Assembly: GCA_937919165.1 (NCBI GenBank)
Contig: CALFPO010000024.1
Span: 37,100-101,099, forward strand
Length of the DNA stretch: 64,000 nt
Origin: an uncultured Bacillota bacterium
GTDB taxonomy: Bacteria; Bacillota_I; Bacilli_A; Erysipelotrichales; Erysipelotrichaceae
Direction of reading: 5' to 3'
Of this stretch, positions 1-8,525 are shown in pieces. The stretch's first letter is position 1. Every line of letters starts with the position of its first letter. A program made the position numbers and the translations under genes. The notes under the pieces were generated by a model. That model did no database searches and was not told the DNA's origin. It saw only the letters and a list, made by a program, of their open reading frames with translations.

Positions 1-590
1 TGTTCCTTCATGTTGGCCAACTGTCCAGAACAGATATTTCCTGTTTTCTCATCTATCGCAACTATTGCCTTAGCTCTAGCACCACCTGCCGATGTTCCGA
101 ATTTCAGCAGATTAAGATAATCGACATCATTTTCGTCTATGGCGAGCTCACTGCGTTTTGTCAGAATATCTGATGCTAGGGTAACCATTCTGTCGATATC
201 GATCAGGACATCCTTTTTGTCAGATGGACCGATAACTGGCTTGTATTCAAGAGCACCCATTCCTCGTTGACCCGAATAGCATAGCCTTTCTACAGGCGTC
301 ATGCTATCTTTTGTTCTTCCTTGACCAGCAAGCCAGCTCTCTATTATCGCATCTCCAAAAGTGTCTGGTAAGGAATCAGCCAAAAGACCAGGCAAACCTT
401 TAAATGATTCTCTATTTAGTGCAGGAAAAGAATATACCTGTCTGCTTAGCGGCATAACCAAAGGCGACAGTTCGATTCCACTGTCAATAAAATTTCTGTC
501 ATATTCAAAGTTTGCGAACTTGGCATCGTCAGCAAAGGATACTATCCCTATCCTGCTGCCCCATAGAAATACTTCCGCAGCATTTATCAC
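1..590 (-). CDS. HipA-like toxin kinase, C-terminus cut by window edge
   Basis: HipA-family protein (in known members a Ser/Thr kinase toxin that phosphorylates a tRNA synthetase). About 196 N-terminal residues are visible; the frame runs open off the left edge. Seen: the HipA N-terminal domain stretch LPGLLADSLPDTFG (about residue 75) and the kinase-entry motif GTSAGGARAKA (about residue 170). The GTG start at 590 is chosen because it overlaps the antitoxin stop as GTGA, the usual sign of translational coupling in toxin-antitoxin pairs. The catalytic residues lie outside the window, so activity cannot be judged. Confidence 0.85.
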   Translation of the reverse strand, partial: MINAAEVFLWGSRIGIVSFADDAKFANFEYDRNFIDSGIELSPLVMPLSRQVYSFPALNRESFKGLPGLLADSLPDTFGDAIIESWLAGQGRTKDSMTPVERLCYSGQRGMGALEYKPVIGPSDKKDVLIDIDRMVTLASDILTKRSELAIDENDVDYLNLLKFGTSAGGARAKAIVAIDEKTGNICSGQLANMKE

Positions 591-925
591 TTATCCTCAC
601 CCCATTTCCATTGCTTATCAGCTGTCTCTTTTTTTCTGACTCTTTTTCTTTGTTTATTCAATTCTAGGTAATCGGATGGTCTGACAAGCGTTTCTGGTAC
701 AAGCAAGTCAATATTTGATGCCATATTCAGAGACCTCAACACCTTTATCATGAGCGACATCTTGATATCTGAACCCTTCTCAAAAGAGACAACCGTTCTC
801 AAAGAGATGCCGGCTTTTTCCGCAAGCTCTTTCTGAGTCATTCCCATATCTATTCTATATTTCTGCAATCTTCTGCCTATTTCCTGCATAATAAACTCAT
901 TTGATTCAAACCCAGATATTGTCAT
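587..925 (-). CDS. XRE-family antitoxin, HipB-like
   Basis: A 112-residue protein with one helix-turn-helix domain at about residues 15-70 (RLQKYRIDMGMTQKELAEKAG then SLRTVVSFEKG), typical of XRE/HipB antitoxins that bind the toxin and repress their own promoter. The C-terminal 40 residues are highly basic (KQRKRVRKK). It lies directly upstream of the HipA-like gene with a 4-bp overlap. A second in-frame ATG 12 codons in (MQEIGRRL) is an alternative start. Confidence 0.85.
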   Translation of the reverse strand: MTISGFESNEFIMQEIGRRLQKYRIDMGMTQKELAEKAGISLRTVVSFEKGSDIKMSLMIKVLRSLNMASNIDLLVPETLVRPSDYLELNKQRKRVRKKETADKQWKWGEDK

Positions 926-959
926 TGCTGTGCCCTCTTTTCATTTATATAGTAACATA

Positions 960-1020
960 TATAACAATAATGTGCATTTTTATGCATATTATAGGCTAAT
1001 ATTTATTTTATTATGCATTA
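960..1020 (-). promoter_or_regulatory. AT-rich promoter region of the HipBA-like operon with a palindromic operator candidate
   Basis: Upstream of the antitoxin start. It holds the inverted repeat TGCATTTTTATGCA (973-986: TGCAT, 4-nt spacer, ATGCA) and a second TATGCAT copy at 1012-1018. HipB-type antitoxins bind paired palindromes in their own promoter; that these are the operators is inference. Confidence 0.4.
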
Positions 1021-1096
1021 TTTTGCTTTTTATATTATGAGATAATAATTCTGTTAAAAAAGGATATGGCCTAAACCATATCCGCTTTGCTTAATC

Positions 1097-1549
1097 TTAT
1101 ATGTTCGTAACATTATGATGGGTTATCCTGCTGCCCCAGACATTGGCCCAAGCTTCAGGATAGAACTGGTAATAGTTATATCTTCCTTCCTTGCGCCATC
1201 TGTTGAAGATCGGCAAGAAGCACCAGATTGCCGATGGTATGCCGATGATCGGCAGAAACATCGGACCAAGGATTGCCGACTGAAGCGTATGACCATATTC
1301 ATGAACCATGACCTCTTTAGCATCTCTGGCATTTCCATGTCCAAAGAATATGAACATGCCCAATCCCGTTGAGTAATCATTGCCCCAATAGGTCACGATG
1401 GCTCCATGGAAATAGCCTCTTCTGCGTCTTGGATTCTTGATCATCAGAAACAGCCAAGTGATTGCACCAAGGATGTTCTGGATAGAACCCCACGTAAGCT
1501 GCAGGAAGTAGTAGACAGCCAGAAACAGACGACTGTCTTTTCTATTCAT
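1097..1549 (-). CDS. Small membrane protein with HEYGH zinc-peptidase-like motif
   Basis: A 150-residue protein not recognised as a named family. It has a hydrophobic N-terminal segment (about residues 8-36), then KEVMVHEYGHTLQ at about residue 80-90, which fits the HExxH zinc signature. A second hydrophobic stretch follows (LGPMFLPIIGIPSAIWCFLP). A Glu in FYPEAWAN near the C-terminus could be a third metal ligand. Its start overlaps the mtnA stop by 8 bp, so it is the last gene of the MetRS-like/mtnA operon. Catalytic activity is inferred from the motif only. Confidence 0.75.
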   Translation of the reverse strand: MNRKDSRLFLAVYYFLQLTWGSIQNILGAITWLFLMIKNPRRRRGYFHGAIVTYWGNDYSTGLGMFIFFGHGNARDAKEVMVHEYGHTLQSAILGPMFLPIIGIPSAIWCFLPIFNRWRKEGRYNYYQFYPEAWANVWGSRITHHNVTNI

Positions 1550-2645
1550 TCTCGAACAGCTTTCTGATGTTCACATCGAATGGCGGATAGACGATGCCCT
1601 TTTCGGTGACAATGCCGGTCAGAAGCTTATGATCAGTCACATCGAATGATGGGTTATAGCACTTGACCTCATCCAAAGCCATTGGCTTTTCATACCACAT
1701 GGTCTTGATCTCATCAGGATCTCTTAGTTCGATCTTGATGTGGTCTCCATCAGGACAGTTCATGTCGATGGTCGAAGTTGGACCTAAGGAATATACAGGG
1801 ATGCCATAGTAGTTTGCTAAGATGGCTACGCCTGATGTACCGATCTTGTTGGCGAAGTCGCCATTGGCAGCGATTCTGTCGCATCCAACGAAGCATGCCT
1901 GGATCCAACCGTTCTTCATGACAAGCGATGCCATGTTGTCGCAGATCAATGTCACATCGACACCGGCTTTTGCCAGTTCATATGATGTAAGTCTTGCGCC
2001 CTGAAGCAGTGGTCTTGTCTCATCGGCAAAGACACGGATATTCATGCCTCTGGCCTTGGCAAGCAGGAATGGTCCCTGAGCTGTGCCGCGTGATGTAGCC
2101 AATGGACCGGCATTGCAATGAGTCAATACACCATCGCCTTCATGAAGAAGCGACAGTCCATATTCACAGATCTTGAGACACATCTCGATATCTTCGTTAT
2201 GTATTGCGATCGCTTCAGCCTTTAGAGCTTCTACGATCTCTTTGTTGTCCTTATCTTTATTTCCGTCAAGGATGCCCTGCATTCTATTCAGAGCCCACGA
2301 GAGATTGACGGCAGTTGGTCTTGAGGAATTGAGATATTCTCTGTTGCTTACAAAATTGGCGCAAAGAGTTTCCTTGTCCTTATCGACATCCTGCAGTGTC
2401 AGCATATACATCGCATATCCTGCGAAGATGCCGATGGCAGGAGCGCCTCTGACTTCCAGCTTCTTGATGGCCTGATATGATTCTTCAAGAGTCTTTACGT
2501 CTTTGTATATAAGCTCATTTGGGAGCTTGGTCTGGTCAACGATGACAATATATTCCTCATCATCAGAAAGCTTGATGTTGTCGGTGATCGCAACCTTGGC
2601 GATCTCATCGACGACATTACTTGAATTGGCTTGGATGCTTGACAT
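1542..2645 (-). CDS. mtnA: S-methyl-5-thioribose-1-phosphate isomerase
   Basis: MtnA interconverts the aldose and ketose forms of methylthioribose-1-P (or 5-deoxyribose-1-P) in methionine salvage or 5-deoxyribose disposal. Seen: RGAPAIGIFAGY near the N-terminus, THCNAGPLATSRGTAQGP with the catalytic Cys at about residue 176, and GCDRIAANGDFANKIGT with the catalytic Asp at about residue 253. The start at 2645 is preferred over longer readings because AAAAGGAGGACTTCT precedes it. This makes a 29-bp overlap with the upstream MetRS-like gene. No other methionine-salvage genes are nearby. About 367 residues, normal for the family. Confidence 0.93.
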   Translation of the reverse strand: MSSIQANSSNVVDEIAKVAITDNIKLSDDEEYIVIVDQTKLPNELIYKDVKTLEESYQAIKKLEVRGAPAIGIFAGYAMYMLTLQDVDKDKETLCANFVSNREYLNSSRPTAVNLSWALNRMQGILDGNKDKDNKEIVEALKAEAIAIHNEDIEMCLKICEYGLSLLHEGDGVLTHCNAGPLATSRGTAQGPFLLAKARGMNIRVFADETRPLLQGARLTSYELAKAGVDVTLICDNMASLVMKNGWIQACFVGCDRIAANGDFANKIGTSGVAILANYYGIPVYSLGPTSTIDMNCPDGDHIKIELRDPDEIKTMWYEKPMALDEVKCYNPSFDVTDHKLLTGIVTEKGIVYPPFDVNIRKLFENE

Positions 2646-4587
2646 AGAAGTCCTCCTTTTCCTTGAGTTCCTGCAGCTTGTGGCATTCCTTGTCATCCAC
2701 AAGGTCATAGATATCTTCAAAGATATGATCCCAGCTGAAGAACTTGTCCTTATCGATATTCAGATATTCGCAGGTCTTTTCGGTTCCTGATGGAACGATC
2801 GGATGCGAAAGCACGCTCGCAACTTTCACCATATAGAAGGCATCGATCAGTGTCTGTCTGATGTTTGCTTCATCATTAGAGTTCTTAGCCCAATATTTCG
2901 ATGAGTTCCTGATATATGAATCAAGGTCATTGATTACCTGATGCAGCTCGAACTTGTACATGTGGTTCTCATAGTTGAGGATTGTCCTTTCGGCAGCTTC
3001 CTTCACTTCTGGAGATACTTCACCATAAGGAAGAACGCCATCGAAATATTTCTGGCATGAATAGAAGCAGCCTCTGACAAGTCTGTTCAATACATTGGTA
3101 TAGAGATTGCCCTGAGCCAATACTGGATCCGGTTCATTGACATTGGCTTCTGGATTGAGTGGCTGCGGCATGAAGCTTACAGACTTGTTTCCTAGTGCCA
3201 GCGACAGGAAATGAGCTCTTAGCTGTTCGGCAGTATAGTAGTTAAGCAGATCGGCAGCCATAGGAGGCTTGATCTCGCTTGATGATGATGCTTTCTTGTC
3301 CAAGAAGAGGATATGATGGTTGGCAACCAATGTCGTCAGCTGCAGATCGCCCTTCTTTGGATGGATGGTGAGATTATCCTTGCCCTGCTGAGCCATCCAT
3401 AGCGGCATCTGAGCAACGCCATAGAAATAGATGTTGTCCTGGCCGATGAACTGGAATACTTCAGCCTCAGGATCGCACCAGAAGTCCTTCCATCTGTCTT
3501 CGCTTTCGCCTTTTCTCTTGAAGTAGGCTTTGGTGAAAGATATAGGTGCCCATAAGCTTTCAGGCCATACCCAGACAGTAAGTCCCTCTTCGCCTTCAAG
3601 ACTAGGAGCCTTTACGCCCCATTCGATATTGCCGGTAAGCCTAAGCGGCACAAGCGTCTTGCCGGTACGGTAACGGATGTTCGCATTGGACAGTATCGGA
3701 CATGCCTCTTCCCTGAGCGAGAGCTTATCGAAAGTCACGACGAAGCTCTGCTTGATGTTCTCAAGATCGGAATTGGTATGTGGAGGAAGCTGATCCTCGA
3801 TTGCCTTGTACTGTTCAAGGAACTTCTCCTGGATATAGATGACCGGCTGACCAAGAGATTCCTCCATGGTCTCCGATACGATTCTTCTTACATTAGGCTT
3901 GTTCTTGATGTCAGCCACATATTCCTTAAGCAGACCATTGAAGTCGGTCAATCTGAAGTACCAGTTGGTTACGTCTCTCATCTCTGGAGTCTCGCCAGAC
4001 AATGTTGACTTAGGGTCGATCAGCTCTTCAGGCATGTACTGATGGCCTAGATCGCATTCATCCGCATAGCCCTTCTCTGACTGGCAATTCTCGATTGGGC
4101 ATTTGCCCACAACCTGACGACCATTCAGGAAGCAGTCATACTTGGTATCATAGAACTGCTTGGTGACAAGCTTCTCCAGCCAGCCATTCTCATATAATTT
4201 CCTGATGAATTCATCAGTCTCCTTTTCATGGATTTCCTTGGTATCCTCAAGTCCTGATGCGCCAAACACATCAAGACTGATCTCATAATCCTTAAGGGTC
4301 TGGTATTGGGCGTTATGATTGTCCATTACATAGTCTTCAATCGTTCCCTGATAGCCTTCGCTTTCCACTTTCTTGCGGTAACCCTCCGCAATTGGCGAAC
4401 CATAGCAGTCAGTTCCCGATACAAAAACTACATTCTCTTTTCCGATTCTGTCACGCAAGAAACGTGCATAGACATCCGCATGCACAAACATGCCACCGAT
4501 ATGTCCAAAATGCAGGGTCTTGTTGCCATAAGGCATACCGCCTGTAACTATCGCACGCTTTGGAAAATCAGGACGTTTACGTTCCAT
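2617..4587 (-). CDS. Divergent methionyl-tRNA synthetase-like class I enzyme
   Basis: A 656-residue class I synthetase of the MetRS group. Seen: the HIGH motif as HFGHIGG (residues 26-32); a zinc-knuckle-like region with CPIENC and DECDLGH around residue 170; and a KMSKS position read as KASSS at about 429-433. The methionine-pocket region is also unusual (GQDNIYFYG where MetRS usually has GKDI..FH). A roughly 90-residue stretch after RLTDFNGLL (from about residue 225) does not look like normal MetRS. It may be the cell's MetRS or a paralogue with altered specificity. GGGGG lies upstream of the start. First gene of the operon with mtnA. Confidence 0.8.
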   Translation of the reverse strand: MERKRPDFPKRAIVTGGMPYGNKTLHFGHIGGMFVHADVYARFLRDRIGKENVVFVSGTDCYGSPIAEGYRKKVESEGYQGTIEDYVMDNHNAQYQTLKDYEISLDVFGASGLEDTKEIHEKETDEFIRKLYENGWLEKLVTKQFYDTKYDCFLNGRQVVGKCPIENCQSEKGYADECDLGHQYMPEELIDPKSTLSGETPEMRDVTNWYFRLTDFNGLLKEYVADIKNKPNVRRIVSETMEESLGQPVIYIQEKFLEQYKAIEDQLPPHTNSDLENIKQSFVVTFDKLSLREEACPILSNANIRYRTGKTLVPLRLTGNIEWGVKAPSLEGEEGLTVWVWPESLWAPISFTKAYFKRKGESEDRWKDFWCDPEAEVFQFIGQDNIYFYGVAQMPLWMAQQGKDNLTIHPKKGDLQLTTLVANHHILFLDKKASSSSEIKPPMAADLLNYYTAEQLRAHFLSLALGNKSVSFMPQPLNPEANVNEPDPVLAQGNLYTNVLNRLVRGCFYSCQKYFDGVLPYGEVSPEVKEAAERTILNYENHMYKFELHQVINDLDSYIRNSSKYWAKNSNDEANIRQTLIDAFYMVKVASVLSHPIVPSGTEKTCEYLNIDKDKFFSWDHIFEDIYDLVDDKECHKLQELKEKEDFYVKHPSQFK

Positions 4588-4655
4588 AATGATACCCCCA
4601 TATTCACTTCCCTAATTATATATTATTTGTGCTACTAACGATAAGTTCAGCCATA

Positions 4656-4683
4656 CAAAAAGGTGGAACTTTTCCACCTTTTC
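4656..4683. terminator. Rho-independent terminator
   Basis: Perfect stem AAAAAGGTGGAA / TTCCACCTTTT with a short loop and flanking A/T runs. It sits below the DUF6273 gene and above the MetRS-like gene, ending the upstream transcript. Confidence 0.8.
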
Positions 4684-4696
4684 CATATTTCTTAAA

Positions 4697-5212
4697 CTAT
4701 TTCTCGTTTACAATCTGGGTTTCCTTTATCTCAGGTATCTGGCTTGGATCTACACCTTTCAGATCGATCCACATCGCAGGACGTACAGCTGCACGTTCAT
4801 CGATAACCTCATTTCCGACGCTTCCGATTGAACCGTCAATCAGCACGATTGGAGCGTAATCGCTTGATCCCATGCCTCTTAGCCACCAGTAGCAGCCACC
4901 GTCATCGGAATGATATGCTTTGCTCCTGAAAACATAACCCGTTCCTTTGCATGACCTGTTTTCATCTCTGAAGTACAGTCTTGCTTCCACTTCGCTAAGG
5001 ACGAATACTCTGTTCTCTGTCTGGGTAGGCTTCTTGCCAGAATTATCCACCAAGGTTGTGACAGCTATCTTGCTTTGTTCATCGCCATTGAAAGCCTTTG
5101 TGATGAATTCATTGTTCAGCCAGACTCTTAATGAGCACTTCTCCCAGGTGGTCTTCGAACCTATATTGTTGTAGACCTTGTTTTCGATAGCGTATTTGCT
5201 TATATGTAACAT
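4697..5212 (-). CDS. DUF6273-domain protein, N-terminally shortened
   Basis: A 171-residue protein matching the C-terminal two thirds of DUF6273: TTWEKCSLRVWLNNEF near residue 20, CYWWLRGMGSSD near 108, and AAVRPAMWIDL near 142. Family members normally begin with a further segment (about 40 residues, ending in a VLLISKYAL-like strand). Here the protein starts inside that strand (MLHISKYAIENKVYN). The start ATG overlaps the end of the preceding ORF. No signal peptide is seen. It may be a truncated, still-transcribed remnant. Function of the domain is unknown. Confidence 0.7.
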   Translation of the reverse strand: MLHISKYAIENKVYNNIGSKTTWEKCSLRVWLNNEFITKAFNGDEQSKIAVTTLVDNSGKKPTQTENRVFVLSEVEARLYFRDENRSCKGTGYVFRSKAYHSDDGGCYWWLRGMGSSDYAPIVLIDGSIGSVGNEVIDERAAVRPAMWIDLKGVDPSQIPEIKETQIVNEK

Positions 5213-5517
5213 TCTCTTTTTTGCTTTTTTGTCATAGGTATGCTCATGATTTGTTTCTTGAATTGACTATATACAAGCAAAAGATCCTTTTCGCTATTTG
5301 CAAGAATTCCGCTAACTACAAATACTTTTTCATCTAATGACTCATCAATATACAAAAAACTGCATTTAATTAAAAGAAAAAAGTGATGGCCTACATCAAT
5401 CTGTACATCCAGCATCCGTCTGCCGGAAACCGTCACTTCTTTTCTAATAATACTATATGATAATTTTTCTAAAAAATAGGGCTCCATTTTTGATTTGGAG
5501 CCGAATTTGTCTTTCAT
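5200..5517 (-). CDS. Hypothetical protein of 105 residues
   Basis: Not recognised. It begins exactly after the carboxypeptidase stop (TAAATG) and ends overlapping the DUF6273 start. No Shine-Dalgarno site is seen before it. The DNA is visibly more AT-rich than either neighbour, and the protein has no clear domain, signal peptide or membrane segment. It could be a real coupled gene or the filler left by a deletion or insertion that removed the DUF6273 N-terminus. Confidence 0.5.
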   Translation of the reverse strand: MKDKFGSKSKMEPYFLEKLSYSIIRKEVTVSGRRMLDVQIDVGHHFFLLIKCSFLYIDESLDEKVFVVSGILANSEKDLLLVYSQFKKQIMSIPMTKKQKRECYI

Positions 5518-7017
5518 TTATCTGATGCTATAGAGCTTCTTATATTTGTTCTTGAGATAAGAGATGTAATACTTAGGCTTGAATGTCTCGCCTGTCGCCA
5601 TCTTAAGGATGGTGTTGTAGTCATACATCGCTCCGTACTTCTGGACATTGTTCCTGAGATAGTCGGTTATGGTCTTGATTTTGCCCTTGCCTAGGCAATC
5701 ATCCACATCGATATCTTTTTCCATCTTATGCAGAATCTGTGCACCGATGGCACTGCCCAAGGCATAGGTTGGAAAGTATCCGAATGAGGCATCGGACCAA
5801 TGGACATCCTGCAGGATACCCATTGTCTCATTAGGCACATCGACGCCAAGATACTCCTTGTACATCTTCTTCCAGGTCACGTTGAGATCCTTGGTCGAGA
5901 TGCTTCCGTCATAGATGCCTTTCTCGATTTCGTATCTGATGAGGATATGGATCGGATATGTAAGCTCATCGGCCTCGGTTCTGATCAATGATGACCTTGA
6001 TACATTGATGGCCTTCACGAAATCCTCAAGCGATACATCGCCAAGATTCTCAGGAAACTGCTTCTGCAGAAGCGGATATAGTTTCTTCCAGAACGAAGCT
6101 CTTCTTCCCATATAGTTCTCCATGAAACGCGATTGCGATTCATGCATGCCGGAAGAGATCATTCTCTTGACCATCATTCCTTCATACTTTCCGTCTACCT
6201 GATGCTCATAATAGGCATGTCCAACTTCATGGATGATCGAGAAGATGCAGCTGGTGATGTTGTATTCCTGATAGTTGGTTGCGATACGGCAGTCGTTCTT
6301 GGAGATGCCATTGGTGAATGGATGTTCAGTCTCACCCATATATCCCCATGACTTGTCGAAACCAAGATACCTGTTGAGCTCAGCCATGAATTTCTCTTGT
6401 CTATCTTTCGGATAGTATTTGTAGAGGAAGGAATCATCGATCTTATCCTGTCTGCTGTTTACTTCTTTGATGAGCGGCAACAGTTCCTTCTTGACCAGAT
6501 CGAAGAACTCATCATATTTCTTCTTGTTCATGCCCTCTTCGAAATCATCCAGATAGAGATCATATGAATCAATGTTCGGGTTTCTCTTCTTGGCTCTTTC
6601 TTTTGACTTGTCGATGAGCTTCAGAAGATATGGCTCAAACATTCCATAGTCATCAGAATGCTTGGCCTTTTCCCAGGCATCATTGCCTTCCATCTGCAGC
6701 AGTGACCATTCCATTGTCTCCTCCTTGGAGAACTTGATGATATCCTCAAGGCTCTTCATGGTAAGCTTGACATCTCTATTCATCACTTCACCAAGATCTT
6801 CCTTGGAAAGAATCTTCACAGCTTCAACAAATTCCGGTGCTGTAGTGATGGAGAACACCTCGCCCTGCATATAGGCCAGTGCCTCATTGCAGTACTTGCT
6901 GCCCTTCTTTGGCGCAACAGTCAGTTTGTCATAATAGGTGGTAGAAAGCACAAGCTCATAGGCATTGAGCTTTCTGTATGTATCCTTATATATCTTTAAC
7001 GCTTCTTTTCTGTTCAT
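5518..7017 (-). CDS. M32-family carboxypeptidase (Taq type)
   Basis: A 499-residue cytoplasmic zinc metallocarboxypeptidase that removes C-terminal residues from peptides. Seen: IIHEVGHAYYEHQ, the HExxH zinc motif, at about residue 265; HESQSRFMENY at about 293 with the third ligand; and IRTEADELTYPIHILIRYEIE at about 345, all M32 signatures. Length matches the family. AAGAGGATATTCC precedes the ATG. It follows glnA by 14 bp on the same strand and is probably co-transcribed. Confidence 0.93.
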   Translation of the reverse strand: MNRKEALKIYKDTYRKLNAYELVLSTTYYDKLTVAPKKGSKYCNEALAYMQGEVFSITTAPEFVEAVKILSKEDLGEVMNRDVKLTMKSLEDIIKFSKEETMEWSLLQMEGNDAWEKAKHSDDYGMFEPYLLKLIDKSKERAKKRNPNIDSYDLYLDDFEEGMNKKKYDEFFDLVKKELLPLIKEVNSRQDKIDDSFLYKYYPKDRQEKFMAELNRYLGFDKSWGYMGETEHPFTNGISKNDCRIATNYQEYNITSCIFSIIHEVGHAYYEHQVDGKYEGMMVKRMISSGMHESQSRFMENYMGRRASFWKKLYPLLQKQFPENLGDVSLEDFVKAINVSRSSLIRTEADELTYPIHILIRYEIEKGIYDGSISTKDLNVTWKKMYKEYLGVDVPNETMGILQDVHWSDASFGYFPTYALGSAIGAQILHKMEKDIDVDDCLGKGKIKTITDYLRNNVQKYGAMYDYNTILKMATGETFKPKYYISYLKNKYKKLYSIR

Positions 7018-7031
7018 GGAATATCCTCTTT

Positions 7032-8459
7032 CTATAGGTCGTAATAGGCTTCAAACTCTGCCGGATGCGGAATCTTCTTGATTCTGTCGTTTTCAGCTTT
7101 GATGGTCTTTATCCAATTCTTGATCAGCTCTTCAGGGAAGACACCACCCGCAGTTAGATAGTCATGATCATTCTCAAGAGCCTTAAGAGCCTCATCCAGA
7201 GATTCTGGAAGCTGTTCAAGCTTCGCCTTCTCCTCTTCGCTTAAGGTGTATAGATTGAAATCGAACGGTCCCCAATTGTGATCCTTTGGATCAATCTTGT
7301 TTACGATGCCGTCTAGTCCAGCCATCAGGATAGCTGCATAGGCAAAATATGGGTTGCAGGTTGCGTCAGGATTTCTAAGCTCGAATCTTACCTTGTCTTC
7401 GCTCTTGGCGTAGCTTGGGATTCTGATGACGGCGCTGCGATTTGCGGTCGCATAGCCGATGGTCACTGGAGCCTCAAAGCCTGGCACAAGACGCTTGTAA
7501 GAATTGGTGCTTGGATTGGTGAAGGCACACAATGAACGGATGTGCTTGAGGATACCACCAATGAAATACATCGCATTCTGAGACAGGTTGGAATAGCTGC
7601 CCTTCTTATAGAAGATGTTCTTGCCGTTCTTCTTCAGCAGCATGTGCACATGCATGCCATTTCCCGCTTCACCATATACAGGCTTAGGCATCAAGGTAGC
7701 AGTCATGCCGTTTTCGGCAGCGGTGTTTCTGATGACATATTTGGCGATCATCGTATCGTCCGCAAGCTTTCTCATATCCTCAAGTTCAACCTCTATTTCA
7801 AGCTGACCGCTTCCGCCAACTTCATGATGATGATACTTGATGTTCAATCCAAAGTCCTTCATGATCTGGCACATCTCGTTGCGCAGATTGAAAGTCAGAT
7901 CCATTGGCCTGTCAATATGGTAGCCGCCCTTGGCGGGAGTGTGGTAGCCATTTGAATATTCATCGTTGGATGACCATTGCGATTCTTCATCATAGATTCT
8001 GAAAGATACATCATCAGGCTTGATGCTGTAGGACATATTGTTGAAGACATGGAACTCGAATTCAGGACCAATGATCATCTCATCGGCAATCTTGAGCTTC
8101 TTCATGTATTCAATAGCTGAATTGGTGATGTTTCTTGGATACTGGGCAAAAGGAACATTGTCCGGCTGCTTGATGCAGTAGACGTTGGCCATCATGGTGA
8201 TGGTCTTTGCCTGGGCATATGGATCAAGCACTGCCGTTGAAAGGTCAGGTATGAACACCATGTCTGAATTCTCCACGAAAGCATAACCGTAGTTTGACGC
8301 ATCAAAGCCGATGCCGTCCTTCATGGTTGTCTCCGTCAGCCTTTCTGACGGAATGGCCAGATGTCTGAATCTGCCTTTGAGATCCACAAGCTTGAAATCG
8401 ACAAACTTGACATCATTGTCCTTGATGAATTTCTTTATCTCTTTTATATCCTTGAACAT
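7032..8459 (-). CDS. glnA: Glutamine synthetase, type I
   Basis: ATP-dependent ligation of ammonia to glutamate. A 475-residue GSI protein with the beta-grasp N-domain followed by the catalytic domain. Seen: PEFEFHVF (metal Glu), HHHEVGGSGQLEIEV, GNGMHVHMLL, the ATP/Glu loop NPSTNSYKRLVPGFEAPV, and RFELRNPDATCNPYFAYAA. NLYTLSEEE lies where adenylylated enzymes carry NLYDLPPEE; whether this Tyr is modified is unknown. AGGAGG precedes the start. The divergent sugar-kinase promoter lies just upstream. Confidence 0.96.
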   Translation of the reverse strand: MFKDIKEIKKFIKDNDVKFVDFKLVDLKGRFRHLAIPSERLTETTMKDGIGFDASNYGYAFVENSDMVFIPDLSTAVLDPYAQAKTITMMANVYCIKQPDNVPFAQYPRNITNSAIEYMKKLKIADEMIIGPEFEFHVFNNMSYSIKPDDVSFRIYDEESQWSSNDEYSNGYHTPAKGGYHIDRPMDLTFNLRNEMCQIMKDFGLNIKYHHHEVGGSGQLEIEVELEDMRKLADDTMIAKYVIRNTAAENGMTATLMPKPVYGEAGNGMHVHMLLKKNGKNIFYKKGSYSNLSQNAMYFIGGILKHIRSLCAFTNPSTNSYKRLVPGFEAPVTIGYATANRSAVIRIPSYAKSEDKVRFELRNPDATCNPYFAYAAILMAGLDGIVNKIDPKDHNWGPFDFNLYTLSEEEKAKLEQLPESLDEALKALENDHDYLTAGGVFPEELIKNWIKTIKAENDRIKKIPHPAEFEAYYDL

Positions 8460-8491
8460 GGTTGTTCCTCCTGAAATCTTGTATTAATTAT

Positions 8492-8519
8492 ATGACAACA
8501 AAGCCAGTCATAATATAAT
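8492..8519 (+). promoter_or_regulatory. Promoter of the sugar-kinase gene, apparently leaderless
   Basis: ATGACA at 8492-8497, a 16-nt spacer, then a consensus TATAAT at 8514-8519. Only six nucleotides (TACTGT) separate the -10 from the ATG at 8526, and there is no Shine-Dalgarno site, so transcription should start at or next to the start codon. Confidence 0.6.
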
Positions 8520-8525
8520 TACTGT

